From assembly GCA_947631075.1 (NCBI GenBank), contig CANRJU010000033.1, forward strand, positions 1 to 15,154: DNA of 15,154 nt. Reading direction: 5' to 3'. The notes under the pieces were generated by a model. The model was not told where the DNA came from. It was given only the letters and a program-made list of their open reading frames with translations, and made no database searches. Positions 1-7,117 of the stretch are shown here, in pieces (the stretch's first letter is position 1; the number at the start of each line of letters is the position of its first letter). Made by a program: the position numbers and the translations under genes. This DNA is from an uncultured Lachnospiraceae bacterium. GTDB taxonomy: Bacteria > Bacillota > Clostridia > Lachnospirales > Lachnospiraceae.

Positions 1-202
1 CTGCAAGGGCGAGGGCTGGATTGAGAGTCTGGGCTGCGGCATGGTGCACCCGCATGTATTTGAGATGAGCGGCATCGACCCAGAGGAGTACACCGGATTT
101 GCCTTCGGCGTGGGGTTAGAGCGCATCGCCCTGTTGAAGTACGAAATTGACGACATGAGGCTTCTCTATGAAAATGACAAGCGCTTTTTGAGCCAGTTCT
201 GA
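1..202 (+). CDS. pheS: Phenylalanyl-tRNA synthetase alpha subunit, C-terminal end (partial)
   Basis: The last 66 codons of PheS are in frame from base 2 and end at TGA 200-202; the 5' part lies outside the window. PheS carries the catalytic core of the (alpha-beta)2 cytoplasmic enzyme that charges tRNA-Phe. Visible class II synthetase features are the GCGMVHPHV strand, the FAFGVGLERIALLKY segment (motif 3, with the ATP-contacting Arg), and the conserved tail IDDMRLLYENDKRFL. The stop lies 30 bases before the pheT start, so the two subunits are almost certainly co-transcribed as the usual pheST operon. The assignment is firm because both the sequence motifs and the gene order agree. Confidence 0.95.
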   Translation, partial: CKGEGWIESLGCGMVHPHVFEMSGIDPEEYTGFAFGVGLERIALLKYEIDDMRLLYENDKRFLSQF

Positions 203-232
203 TTGAATTTGAAATTATCGGAGGGAAAAGGA

Positions 233-2671
233 ATGAATACACCATTATCGTGGATTAAAGCGTATGTGCCGGAGCTTTCCTGCACAGAGCAGGAATATAT
301 GGACGCCATGACCATGTCCGGGACCAAGGTTGAGGGCTATGAGAAATTCGACGCCGATCTGGACAAAATCATTGTGGGAAAAATAGAGAAAATCGAGAAG
401 CACCCGGACGCTGACAAGCTGGTGGTGTGCCAGGTGGCCATTGACGAGGCGGGCACGACTGTGCAGATCGTGACAGGAGCTTCCAACGTGAGAGAGGGAC
501 AGAAGGTGCCGGTGGTGCTGGACGGCGGCCGCGTGGCGGGAGGCCATGACGGAAAGAAGGTGCCCGGCGGCATAAAAATTAAAAAGGGAAAATTGCGCGG
601 CGTGGAGAGCTGCGGCATGATGTGTTCAATCGAGGAGTTGGGTTCCTCTACGGACTTTTATCCGGACGCGGCGGAGGACGGCATTTACATCCTCAGCGAC
701 AATCCGGAGTACAGGGAAGCCCCGGTCGGAAGCGACGCCATTGCGCTTTTAGGGCTGCGGGACGCCAATTTTGAGTACGAGGTCACCTCGAACCGCGTGG
801 ACTGTTTCGGCGTGCTGGGCATTGCGAGAGAGGCGGCCGCTACGTTTAACAAGCCGTTCGTTCCGCCGGTGATTAAAGAGACCGGAAACGATGAAAAGAC
901 GGAGGACTACATTTCCGTAGAGGTAAAGGCGCCGGATCTGTGTTCCCGGTATGTGGCGAGAGTTGTGAAAAATATTAAGCTCGCGCCGTCGCCGGAGTGG
1001 ATGCAGAGAAGGCTCGCGGCGAGCGGAATCCGCCCGATTAACAATATTGTGGATATCACCAACTATGTCATGGAGGAGTACGCGCAGCCCATGCACGCCT
1101 ACGACTTGGACACCATTGCCGGTCACAAAATCGTGGTAAAGAGGGCCGAGGAGGGCGAGGTGTTCCAGACCTTGGACGGCCAGGAGCGGCAGGTGGACCC
1201 TTCCGTGCTCATGATCTGCGACGGGGAGAAATCCATCGGACTTGCCGGCATCATGGGCGGCGAGAACTCCAAAATTACCGATGATGTAAAGACCATGCTC
1301 TTTGAGGCGGCCTGCTTTGACGGAACCAATATCCGCCTGTCCGGGAAAAAGATCGGCATGCGGACCGACGCGCAGGCGAAGTTCGAGAAGGGCCTGGATC
1401 CCAATAATACCATAGAGGCCATGAACCGCGCCTGCCAGCTCATCGAGGAACTGGGCGCCGGCGAGGTGGTAGGCGGCTGCGTGGATGTGTACCCGGAGAA
1501 AAAAGAGCCGATTACCGTGGCCTACGATGTGGATAAAATCAATGCCCTGTTGGGAATCGACGTGTCCGAGGATGAGATGTGCGAGTACTGGAGCCGGGTA
1601 GAGCTTAAGCCGGATCGGGCGAACAAATGCGTTCTTGTGCCGACCTGGCGTCAGGATGTGCTGCGCATGGCGGATCTGGCGGAGGAAGTGGCGAGATTTT
1701 TCGGATATGACAAGATTCCGACCACGCTGCCCAGCGGCGAGGCCACCCAGGGAGGAATTTCCTATCAGGCGTCCATTCAGGGCATCGTGAGAAATGTCGT
1801 GGAGCAGTATGGATTTTCCGAGGGAATGACGTATTCCTTTGAGAGCCCGAAGGCGTTTGACAAATTGCTGGTGCCGGAGGACAGTCCGCTTCGGAACGCC
1901 ATTGAGATATCGAATCCGCTGGGCGTGGACTACAGCATTATGCGTACTTCCCCGCTGAACGGCATGCTCACGTCCTTAGCGACCAACCACGCTCACCGCA
2001 ACAAAGACGTGCGGCTGTACGAGTTCGCCAATGTCTATCTTCCCAAGGCGCTTCCGCTGACAGAGCTGCCGGACGAGAGGATGCAGCTGTGTCTGGGCAT
2101 GTATGGAAAGGGAGATTTCTTCGACATCAAGGGCTGTCTGGAGACGATTTTTGAAAAATTGGGAATCCGCGACGTGATTACCTACGAGCCGGACGAGAGC
2201 CTTACCTGCCTGCATCCGGGCCGCCGGACCGCCGTGGTTGTCGGCGGGGAGAAGGCGGGATTTCTCGGCGAGCTCCATCCGGACGCGGCGGACAATTACG
2301 ACTTGAAAACCCGGACGTATGTGGCGGTTTTAGATATTGAAATTCTCGCCGGAAAAGCGGATTTTGACGTGTCTTATAAGGGAGTGGCAAAATTCCCGGC
2401 GGTGACGCGCGATATTTCCCTCGTCATGAAGAAGCATGTCCTGGCGGGAGATGTGGAAAAAGTGATCCGGGACAACGGCGGAAAGCTTTTGGAGGATTAT
2501 CACCTGTTCGACTTGTACGAGGGCGAGAACGTGGGTCCGGATGAGAAGTCCCTGGCCTATTCCATTCGCTTCCGCGCCGCGGACCGGACTCTGGAGGACA
2601 AAGATGTTACGACTGTAATGGATAAAATATTGAAAAAACTGGAATCCTTAGGAGTGGCGCTGAGACAGTAG
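233..2671 (+). CDS. pheT: Phenylalanyl-tRNA synthetase beta subunit
   Basis: This 812-residue protein has the normal length for bacterial PheT, the tRNA-binding and editing subunit of phenylalanyl-tRNA synthetase. An EMAP/OB-type tRNA-binding domain comes first (about residues 40-155, with KIEKHPDADKL and VTGASNV). The B3/B4 editing region follows (RPINNIVDITNYVM and YDLD), then B5 (about 480-550), a catalytic-like core (YEFANVYLP region), and a C-terminal ferredoxin-fold anticodon-binding domain (KFPAVTRDISLV to the end). The ATG at 233 is chosen over an upstream in-frame TTG (203) because GGAGGG lies 7 bases before it. It follows pheS directly. Nothing is truncated and no key region is missing. 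Confidence 0.97.
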   Translation: MNTPLSWIKAYVPELSCTEQEYMDAMTMSGTKVEGYEKFDADLDKIIVGKIEKIEKHPDADKLVVCQVAIDEAGTTVQIVTGASNVREGQKVPVVLDGGRVAGGHDGKKVPGGIKIKKGKLRGVESCGMMCSIEELGSSTDFYPDAAEDGIYILSDNPEYREAPVGSDAIALLGLRDANFEYEVTSNRVDCFGVLGIAREAAATFNKPFVPPVIKETGNDEKTEDYISVEVKAPDLCSRYVARVVKNIKLAPSPEWMQRRLAASGIRPINNIVDITNYVMEEYAQPMHAYDLDTIAGHKIVVKRAEEGEVFQTLDGQERQVDPSVLMICDGEKSIGLAGIMGGENSKITDDVKTMLFEAACFDGTNIRLSGKKIGMRTDAQAKFEKGLDPNNTIEAMNRACQLIEELGAGEVVGGCVDVYPEKKEPITVAYDVDKINALLGIDVSEDEMCEYWSRVELKPDRANKCVLVPTWRQDVLRMADLAEEVARFFGYDKIPTTLPSGEATQGGISYQASIQGIVRNVVEQYGFSEGMTYSFESPKAFDKLLVPEDSPLRNAIEISNPLGVDYSIMRTSPLNGMLTSLATNHAHRNKDVRLYEFANVYLPKALPLTELPDERMQLCLGMYGKGDFFDIKGCLETIFEKLGIRDVITYEPDESLTCLHPGRRTAVVVGGEKAGFLGELHPDAADNYDLKTRTYVAVLDIEILAGKADFDVSYKGVAKFPAVTRDISLVMKKHVLAGDVEKVIRDNGGKLLEDYHLFDLYEGENVGPDEKSLAYSIRFRAADRTLEDKDVTTVMDKILKKLESLGVALRQ

Positions 2672-2676
2672 ATAAA

Positions 2677-2699
2677 TTGAAAAAACTTTGTTTTTTCAA
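2677..2699 (+). terminator. Possible weak terminator after pheT
   Basis: A perfect 9-bp AT-rich inverted repeat (TTGAAAAAA / TTTTTTCAA, loop CTTTG) begins 5 bases after the pheT stop. The U-rich part is the 3' arm itself and there is no further U-tract, so termination would be weak or absent. Confidence 0.4.
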
Positions 2700-2729
2700 G
2701 TGAAAATAAGCTTAGGGCGTATTTTTGCA

Positions 2730-2758
2730 TTGCAATACAGGAAAGCGTGTGTTATCAG
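2730..2758 (+). promoter_or_regulatory. Weak candidate promoter before the VanZ-like gene
   Basis: TTGCAA (2730-2735), a 17-base spacer and TATCAG (2753-2758) make a poor sigma-A match. It overlaps the small palindrome TTGCATTGCAA (2725-2735). It would give a very short leader before the start at 2777. Read-through from pheT is equally possible. Confidence 0.25.
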
Positions 2759-2776
2759 AAATATTAGGTAGGAGTG

Positions 2777-3286
2777 ATGGGATTGAAAAAGCTGATCAGC
2801 AATATTTTGACGCTTTGCTTTATCTGCTATATGATCCTGCTTGTGCATTATTTGTTTTTTAGCGAGGAGTATGGCCGCAACGAGGCTTACGCCGCTTATC
2901 AGTATAATTTGAAATTGTTTCACGAGCTGAACCGGTATTTGTTGTACCGGAATCAGATCGGAATCGACCTGTTCTTCATCAACGTGGTGGGGAATGTGGT
3001 GGCCTTTATGCCCTTTGGCTTTCTGGTGCCGGTCATGTACCGGGAGCAGCGGGGGATGCGAACGTATAACGGGCATTTTTTCCGCAGCTTTGTCTTTGTG
3101 TCCCTTCTGGGATTTTTGATGAGCCTGGCGGTGGAGACGGTGCAGCTCGTGACCAAGGTGGGCTGTTTTGATGTGGACGATTTATTTCTCAACACCATCG
3201 GGGTGATGGCCGGATTTTTTATCTATTTTATATGTAAAAAGATAATCGGAGGCCGCCCGGAGCGAAGGGGGAGAAAAGAGACGTGA
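2777..3286 (+). CDS. VanZ-like family membrane protein
   Basis: This is an integral membrane protein of about 169 residues with the VanZ-family pattern: an N-terminal TM helix (about residues 5-27), then FFINVVGNVVAFMPFGFLVP, then a helix ending in VETVQL, then GCFDVDDLFLNTIGV with a final TM helix and a basic tail. VanZ is named for low-level teicoplanin resistance in vancomycin-resistance elements. Most chromosomal relatives have no known function, and nothing here suggests a van cluster. The start is uncertain: GGAG at 2771-2774 is too close to ATG 2777 but well placed (8 bases) for TTG 2783, and an in-frame GTG lies at 2774. The stop TGA overlaps the next gene's GTG by four bases, which suggests translational coupling. 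Confidence 0.85.
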   Translation: MGLKKLISNILTLCFICYMILLVHYLFFSEEYGRNEAYAAYQYNLKLFHELNRYLLYRNQIGIDLFFINVVGNVVAFMPFGFLVPVMYREQRGMRTYNGHFFRSFVFVSLLGFLMSLAVETVQLVTKVGCFDVDDLFLNTIGVMAGFFIYFICKKIIGGRPERRGRKET

Positions 3287-3612
3287 AGATTCGGTTTGGC
3301 AGTCATAAAAGCATACAATTTACGGATAAGACCCACCCGGTAATGGGAATTTTGTCCTTGCTGATCGGCCTGACGGCGCTGGCCGGCCTGATCACGCTGT
3401 TCTTTTTGTCCAGCTCCGTCAAGGGAAATTCCGGCATGTACGCGGGCGTGGGGGGAATCTTTGTACTGCTCGCCAGCATTGTGGGATTTATACTGGCGGT
3501 GCGATGCTATAAAAAAGAAGATATCTACATGACTACGCCTGCCGTGGGCTCCGTCCTAAACGGCGTCCTCATCGTAATCTGTCTAATGTTATATGTATTG
3601 GGGTCAGTATGA
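3283..3612 (+). CDS. Small hypothetical membrane protein, coupled to the VanZ-like gene
   Basis: This 109-residue protein is of unknown function. After a polar N-terminus (MKIRFGSHKSIQFTDKTHP) it has three predicted TM segments at about residues 18-43, 52-75 and 87-107. It may belong to a small Lachnospiraceae family annotated DUF6142, but that is from memory and unverified. It starts at GTG 3283, overlapping the upstream TGA by four bases, with GGGGGAG upstream. The last codons and the TGA (3610-3612) lie inside the first copy of the repeat array at 3601-3704, so the C-terminal GSV may derive from the repeat rather than from an ancestral gene. Confidence 0.75.
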   Translation: MKIRFGSHKSIQFTDKTHPVMGILSLLIGLTALAGLITLFFLSSSVKGNSGMYAGVGGIFVLLASIVGFILAVRCYKKEDIYMTTPAVGSVLNGVLIVICLMLYVLGSV

Positions 3613-3704
3613 CCCCAATACATTTGTCCTCAGGTTCAGTATGACCCCAAGACATTTTTGTCATTCAGGGTTCAGTATGACCCCAAGACATTTTTATCAT
3701 TCGG
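3601..3704. repeat. Three diverged 32-36-bp direct repeats between convergent genes
   Basis: The core CAGTATGACCCCAA recurs at 3605, 3637 and 3673. Copies 2 (3633-3668) and 3 (3669-3704) are adjacent 36-mers matching at 34 of 36 bases. Copy 1 is shorter and more diverged, and forms a perfect 8-bp hairpin (TTGGGGTC, loop AGTAT, GACCCCAA; about 3599-3619). The stop codon of the upstream 109-residue gene lies in copy 1. The stop of the minus-strand AP2 gene lies in copy 3. The array could be a relic of a mobile-element end or a bidirectional terminator; no transposase gene is present. Confidence 0.85.
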
Positions 3705-4506
3705 AACGCATCGTATAATTTGTAATACGGGGAGAGATGGCTACCTGGCGGTATATTTCCTTATATTTTGCCGCGTCCAGCTCCTCGATATAATTGGCCG
3801 GGAAATTTTTATCATATCCTTTCTGAATCAGGACGGAGGCTGCTTTGTTATAGGCAATGGCGGCCTCTATTTCTGTCTCGTAGCGCCCCACGATCAGATC
3901 CCCGTTCCCGTGTATTTTAGTTTCATAATACCGGCGGCCATTTTTTTCCTTTTGAAATACGCCGTGAAAGCGGTTGATAATCTCGATATTCTCATAGCGG
4001 AAATCCTTATTGTTTCCATTGACAAAGCGGAAATCCCGGCCCGGCACAGCGTAATTTTTAATGCCGTAGCGGGAGAGGATGTTGACCTGCATCCCGTAAT
4101 CCGCCACAAAGAGGTGGCCGCCCCGGCGGCTGATGGTGCGGGTGGAATAATAAAACAAATCTTCAATATCAAAGGTCAGGTAATCGTCCGGCGCGAAATA
4201 ATAATAGAAAAAACGCTTTTGCAGATAAATAGGCGTCTTGATGTAGAGGCCGTTGTCCCGGTAATTCAGGATCATCACCCATTTGCCGAAAGCAAGGGGA
4301 GATTCCGAGAGGGTGAAGGAGTCCAGAGTGAGAGAGGAATCGTGGAACAGGGCGTCGGCCTGACGGTAAGCCAGAGAGGCATCCTCCTCCGAGGAAAAGC
4401 TCCCCAGGCTGATGTGCTTGCCGGAATATGTGATGGAACTGCGGTAATAGGTGGTTCCATCTTTTTTTTGTGCGGTATAAACTCCTGGCAGCATGTTCAT
4501 CCTCAT
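3697..4506 (-). CDS. AP2 - degenerate HNH - AP2 protein, likely DNA-binding
   Basis: This 269-residue protein looks like a homing-endonuclease-derived DNA-binding protein. Residues 8-55 form an AP2-like domain (GVY..KDG..YYRSSITY.GKHISLGSF with DASLAYRQA). Residues about 131-178 match the HNH module of AP2/HNH homing endonucleases in layout (GRDFRFVNGNNKDFRYENIEII). Residues 182-230 form a second AP2-like domain (GVF.....RRYYETKI, VGRYETEIEAAIAYNKAA). The usual DHINGN motif reads RFVNGN (R160, F161), and the position of the first His is Ser145 in my alignment, so nuclease activity is probably lost. Possible starts are ATG 4506, 4500 and 4494; GAGG sits 6 bases before 4494, so the protein may begin MLPGVY. 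It is divergent from the 4704 hydrolase across a repeat-rich control region. A regulatory role is inference. Confidence 0.8.
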   Translation of the reverse strand: MRMNMLPGVYTAQKKDGTTYYRSSITYSGKHISLGSFSSEEDASLAYRQADALFHDSSLTLDSFTLSESPLAFGKWVMILNYRDNGLYIKTPIYLQKRFFYYYFAPDDYLTFDIEDLFYYSTRTISRRGGHLFVADYGMQVNILSRYGIKNYAVPGRDFRFVNGNNKDFRYENIEIINRFHGVFQKEKNGRRYYETKIHGNGDLIVGRYETEIEAAIAYNKAASVLIQKGYDKNFPANYIEELDAAKYKEIYRQVAISPRITNYTMRSE

Positions 4507-4537
4507 TTCTCTCTAGGAATGTTCCTTTTTTCTTTTA

Positions 4538-4566
4538 ATTGTAAAATAAATCTCATTTATTTGCAA
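4538..4566 (-). promoter_or_regulatory. Promoter of the AP2 gene with a palindrome as spacer
   Basis: Read on the minus strand, TTGCAA (4566-4561), a 17-base spacer and TACAAT (4543-4538) form a good sigma-A promoter. Transcription would start near 4531, about 25-37 bases before the possible start codons. The spacer together with two flanking bases is a perfect inverted repeat, AAATAAAT-N3-ATTTATTT (4544-4562), well placed to be an operator. Confidence 0.65.
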
Positions 4567-4623
4567 CAATTTAATTTTTTTGTAATATTTGTGTAATAAA
4601 AATGATTTATTTGCATACAATTA
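4541..4623. repeat. Two imperfect direct copies of the promoter-palindrome block, 50 bp apart
   Basis: Copy 1 begins at 4541 and copy 2 at 4591. Both read G-T-(A/G)-(A/T)-AATAAA, four or five variable bases, then ATTTATTTGCA and ACAATT. ATTTATTT at 4555-4562 recurs exactly at 4605-4612, 50 bp later (about five helical turns). The left arm of copy 2 matches at 6 of 8 positions. Only copy 1 keeps good -35/-10 spacing on the minus strand. Confidence 0.7.
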
Positions 4624-4632
4624 AAGTAAGAA

Positions 4633-4683
4633 AATGCGAACTGTATTCGAATGCGAACCATGCTCGAATGCGAACTGTGTTCG
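4633..4683. repeat. Three tandem 17-bp repeats upstream of the SleB-type gene
   Basis: The units are 4633-4649, 4650-4666 and 4667-4683, in perfect register, with consensus AATGCGAAC-N5-TCG. Unit 3 contains the inverted repeat GCGAAC-N3-GTTCGC; in units 1 and 2 the symmetry is partial. The array ends 20 bases before the ATG at 4704, directly ahead of the SD GGAGG (4694-4698). It lies in the probable 5' leader or promoter-proximal region, so an operator or an RNA-level role is possible. Confidence 0.85.
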
Positions 4684-4703
4684 CATCAGAATTGGAGGTA
4701 AAT

Positions 4704-5411
4704 ATGAAAAAAAATAATATTTTGCGGAGAAAAATTGCGTGCAGCCTGTATTTTCTGACGGCGGCAGCCCTGTCTGTGGCCTGGTATCCGGCGGGGGAGA
4801 GCAAAAACATCTCGCTGCTGGTGCGCGACATGGGCGAGCAGGTGCGGACCGTGTGCTTTATGGAGGAGAACCGGCAGCTATTTACTCCTGAGGTGTCGGA
4901 GACGCAGGAGGAGGACCGGCGGCTGAACGAGCAGATGGAGGAAGACATACGGAGAGAAGTGCAGGTGCTGGAGGATAAAGAAAAGGAAGAAAAGAGCAAA
5001 AAGAAAAAGAAGAAGTCCCAGACCGGCGGGAAATTCCACACGAGCGTCAATGGGGTGAAGATTTTAGAGCGGATCGTGGAGGCGGAGGCCGGCGACCAGG
5101 ATGTGAGGGGGCGTAGGCTGGTGGCTAACGTGGTGATCAACCGGGTGCGCTCCAAGCAGTTTCCCAATACGGTACGGGGCGTGGTTTTTGCGCATCGCCA
5201 GTTCTCGCCGGTGAGCAATGGGAGCTACTACAGCGTGCGCGTGTCGCAGAAAACAAAAAAAGCGGTGGCGCAGGCGATACGGGGCGTGGACGACTCGCGG
5301 GGCGCGCTGTATTTTATGTGGCGGAGCCATTCGAGTCCCGGCAATGTGAGCTGGTTCGACAGGGAGCTGACCCGCCTGTTCCGGTACGGCTGTCACGAGT
5401 TTTTTAAGTGA
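4704..5411 (+). CDS. SleB/CwlJ-type cell wall hydrolase, membrane-anchored
   Basis: This is a 235-residue protein. It has a short basic N-terminus, one TM segment (about residues 11-29) and a long charged linker (about 55-112) rich in Glu and Lys with a six-lysine run. A Hydrolase_2 (SleB/CwlJ) domain covers about 117-232: RIVEAEAGDQDVRGRRLVANVVINR, FPNTVRGVVF and RQFSPV. Glu128 in EAEAG is the likely catalytic residue by family analogy. The family includes spore-cortex lytic transglycosylases, but many clostridial members are vegetative, so the role is open. ATG 4704 is chosen (GGAGG 4694-4698, 5 bases upstream) over an upstream in-frame ATG at 4602, which would read through the tandem repeats. 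It is divergent from the AP2 gene and has a paralogue at 8172. Confidence 0.88.
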   Translation: MKKNNILRRKIACSLYFLTAAALSVAWYPAGESKNISLLVRDMGEQVRTVCFMEENRQLFTPEVSETQEEDRRLNEQMEEDIRREVQVLEDKEKEEKSKKKKKKSQTGGKFHTSVNGVKILERIVEAEAGDQDVRGRRLVANVVINRVRSKQFPNTVRGVVFAHRQFSPVSNGSYYSVRVSQKTKKAVAQAIRGVDDSRGALYFMWRSHSSPGNVSWFDRELTRLFRYGCHEFFK

Positions 5412-5416
5412 ATCCC

Positions 5417-5445
5417 TTGTAAAACAGAGAAAATCATGATATGAT
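5417..5445 (+). promoter_or_regulatory. Promoter of thrC
   Basis: TTGTAA (5417-5422), a 17-base spacer and TATGAT (5440-5445) make a strong sigma-A promoter. It begins 6 bases after the preceding hydrolase stop. The expected start near 5452 gives a leader of about 155 bases. Confidence 0.75.
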
Positions 5446-5468
5446 ACTAGCGTCGCCGGGGACATTTC

Positions 5469-5587
5469 CATGCGGATGTGGCCGCGCGGGCATGATGACG
5501 CCCGCATGAGAGGGATGACCGCGTGGGATTGATGACGATCGCATGAGAGGAATGGCAGCGGCGCGCAGAGAAATTGTGATAACATAA
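5469..5587 (+). promoter_or_regulatory. thrC leader with a 27-bp direct repeat and alternative hairpins
   Basis: Two 27-base copies (5493-5519 and 5530-5556) match at 23 positions. Hairpin GCGGGC / GCCCGC (5486-5491 with 5500-5505) competes with CATGCGG / CCGCATG (5469-5475 with 5502-5508). The repeats also create a chain of very short overlapping frames starting at 5495, 5506, 5532 and 5543, with the last stop at 5585-5587. None has a convincing SD. No T-box or U-tract terminator is visible. Attenuation is a speculation. Confidence 0.4.
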
Positions 5588-5606
5588 TGTAAAGGATGGT
5601 TGAATT

Positions 5607-7091
5607 ATGAATATCATGTACAAGAGTACAAGGAGCAACAGCGCAAAGGTAACGGCTTCTCAGGCCATTTTAAAGGGACTGGCAGACGACGGCGGATTGT
5701 TCGTGCCGGATCAGATTCCGGCGTTAGACATTCCGCTGTCCTCCCTGCCGTCCCTTTCTTATCAGGAGACGGCCTATGAGGTGATGAAGCTGTATTTCAG
5801 CGATTTTACGGAGGAGGAGCTGAAACGCTGCATCCGGGGAGCCTATGACGATAAATTCGACACGGCGCAGATCGCGCCGCTGGTGAAGAAGGACGGGGCG
5901 TTCTATCTGGAGCTGTTCCACGGCAAGACGATTGCGTTTAAGGATATGGCGCTCTCGATTCTGCCCTATCTGATGACGACTTCCGCGAAGAAAAATCATG
6001 TGGAAAATGAGATCGTGATCCTCACGGCCACATCCGGGGACACAGGAAAGGCGGCTCTGGCGGGCTTTGCCGACGTGCCGGGGACAAGCATCATCGTATT
6101 TTACCCCAAGGACGGCGTGAGCCCCATTCAGGAGCGGCAGATGGTGACACAGAAGGGCGATAACACCCATGTCGTGGGGATTGTCGGAAACTTTGACGAC
6201 GCCCAGACCGGGGTGAAGCAGATGTTTAGCTCTAAGGAGTTGGCGGAGCGGATGAATAAAAAGGGCTATCAGTTTTCCTCGGCGAACTCCATCAATATCG
6301 GCCGCCTGGTGCCGCAGATCGTCTACTATGTGTACGCCTACGGACAGCTTTTAAAGCAGGGAGAAATTGAGTGCGGCGAAGCAATCAACATCGTCGTGCC
6401 CACCGGGAATTTCGGAAATATTCTGGCGGCATATTACGCGAAAAATATGGGACTTCCCATTGACACGCTGTTCTGCGCCTCCAATGAGAACAAGGTGCTC
6501 TACGATTTCTTCCAGACGGGAAATTACGACCGGAAAAGGGAGTTCTTTGTGACGTCCTCCCCGTCTATGGACATTCTGATCTCCAGCAATCTGGAGCGTC
6601 TGCTCTATAAAATCGCGGGAGAGGACGCGGAGACGGTGAAGGGCCTCATGGACGCTCTTAGCGGCGCGGGAGAGTACCAGATTACGCAGGAAATGAGAGA
6701 TAAGCTCACCGGCTTTGTGGGCGGCTTTGCCACAGAGAAGGAGACGGCGGACACGATCCGCAAGGTCTACGAGGCGGCGGATTATATTATTGATCCCCAC
6801 ACGGCGGTGGCTGCTCATGTGTACTACACAAAGGCGGCGGACACGGGTCGCAAGACCGTGATCGCGTCGACCGCCAGCCCCTATAAATTTACGAGGAGCG
6901 TCACGGACGCCATTGATAAGGAAAAATACGACGCGATGGGCGATTTTGAACTGGTCGATGAGCTGAACCGGCTCTCCGGCGTGAAGGTGCCGGGCGCCAT
7001 CGAGGAGATTCGCACCGCGCCGATTGTGCATGACACGGTCTGTGACAAGAGTGAGATGCAGCAGACGGTGGAGCGGATTCTCGGTTTATAA
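5607..7091 (+). CDS. thrC: Threonine synthase
   Basis: This 494-residue PLP enzyme converts O-phospho-L-homoserine to threonine, the last step of threonine synthesis. The N-terminus MYKSTRSN is typical. HGKTIAFKDMA contains the PLP-binding lysine (K112), and ATSGDTGKAA (about 141-150) is the phosphate-binding loop. IVPTGNFGNILAAY and the C-terminal DPHTAVAAHVY motif also match. The length suits the long (fungal/E. coli-like) subgroup. AAAGGATGG (5591-5599) precedes ATG 5607. A good promoter and a long repeat-containing leader lie upstream. No hom or thrB is adjacent, so it is a stand-alone thr gene here, possibly co-transcribed with the HisA-like gene. Confidence 0.96.
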   Translation: MNIMYKSTRSNSAKVTASQAILKGLADDGGLFVPDQIPALDIPLSSLPSLSYQETAYEVMKLYFSDFTEEELKRCIRGAYDDKFDTAQIAPLVKKDGAFYLELFHGKTIAFKDMALSILPYLMTTSAKKNHVENEIVILTATSGDTGKAALAGFADVPGTSIIVFYPKDGVSPIQERQMVTQKGDNTHVVGIVGNFDDAQTGVKQMFSSKELAERMNKKGYQFSSANSINIGRLVPQIVYYVYAYGQLLKQGEIECGEAINIVVPTGNFGNILAAYYAKNMGLPIDTLFCASNENKVLYDFFQTGNYDRKREFFVTSSPSMDILISSNLERLLYKIAGEDAETVKGLMDALSGAGEYQITQEMRDKLTGFVGGFATEKETADTIRKVYEAADYIIDPHTAVAAHVYYTKAADTGRKTVIASTASPYKFTRSVTDAIDKEKYDAMGDFELVDELNRLSGVKVPGAIEEIRTAPIVHDTVCDKSEMQQTVERILGL

Positions 7092-7117
7092 AAATAGAGG
7101 AGTGTGAACTATGTTCG

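Noticed and set aside
2953..3198. Minus-strand frames opposite the VanZ-like gene, and similar frames opposite pheT, thrC, groEL and guaB
   Set aside because: No SD or domain features; they mirror the GC-biased codon use of the real genes.
3601..3704. Short CRISPR array
   Set aside because: Copies 2 and 3 abut without unique spacers, copy 1 is diverged, and no cas gene is present.
3658..4596. A 312-codon plus-strand open frame opposite the AP2 gene
   Set aside because: It is longer than the minus-strand frame, but has no SD, no recognisable domain and a low-complexity Ile/Val-rich translation. The minus strand shows two AP2-like domains, a good promoter and proper start signals.
4667..4683. 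LexA (SOS) box in the third 17-bp repeat
   Set aside because: CGAAC-N3-GTTCG has a 3-base spacer. The Gram-positive LexA consensus needs four (CGAAC-N4-GTTCG), so symmetry and spacing are wrong by one base.
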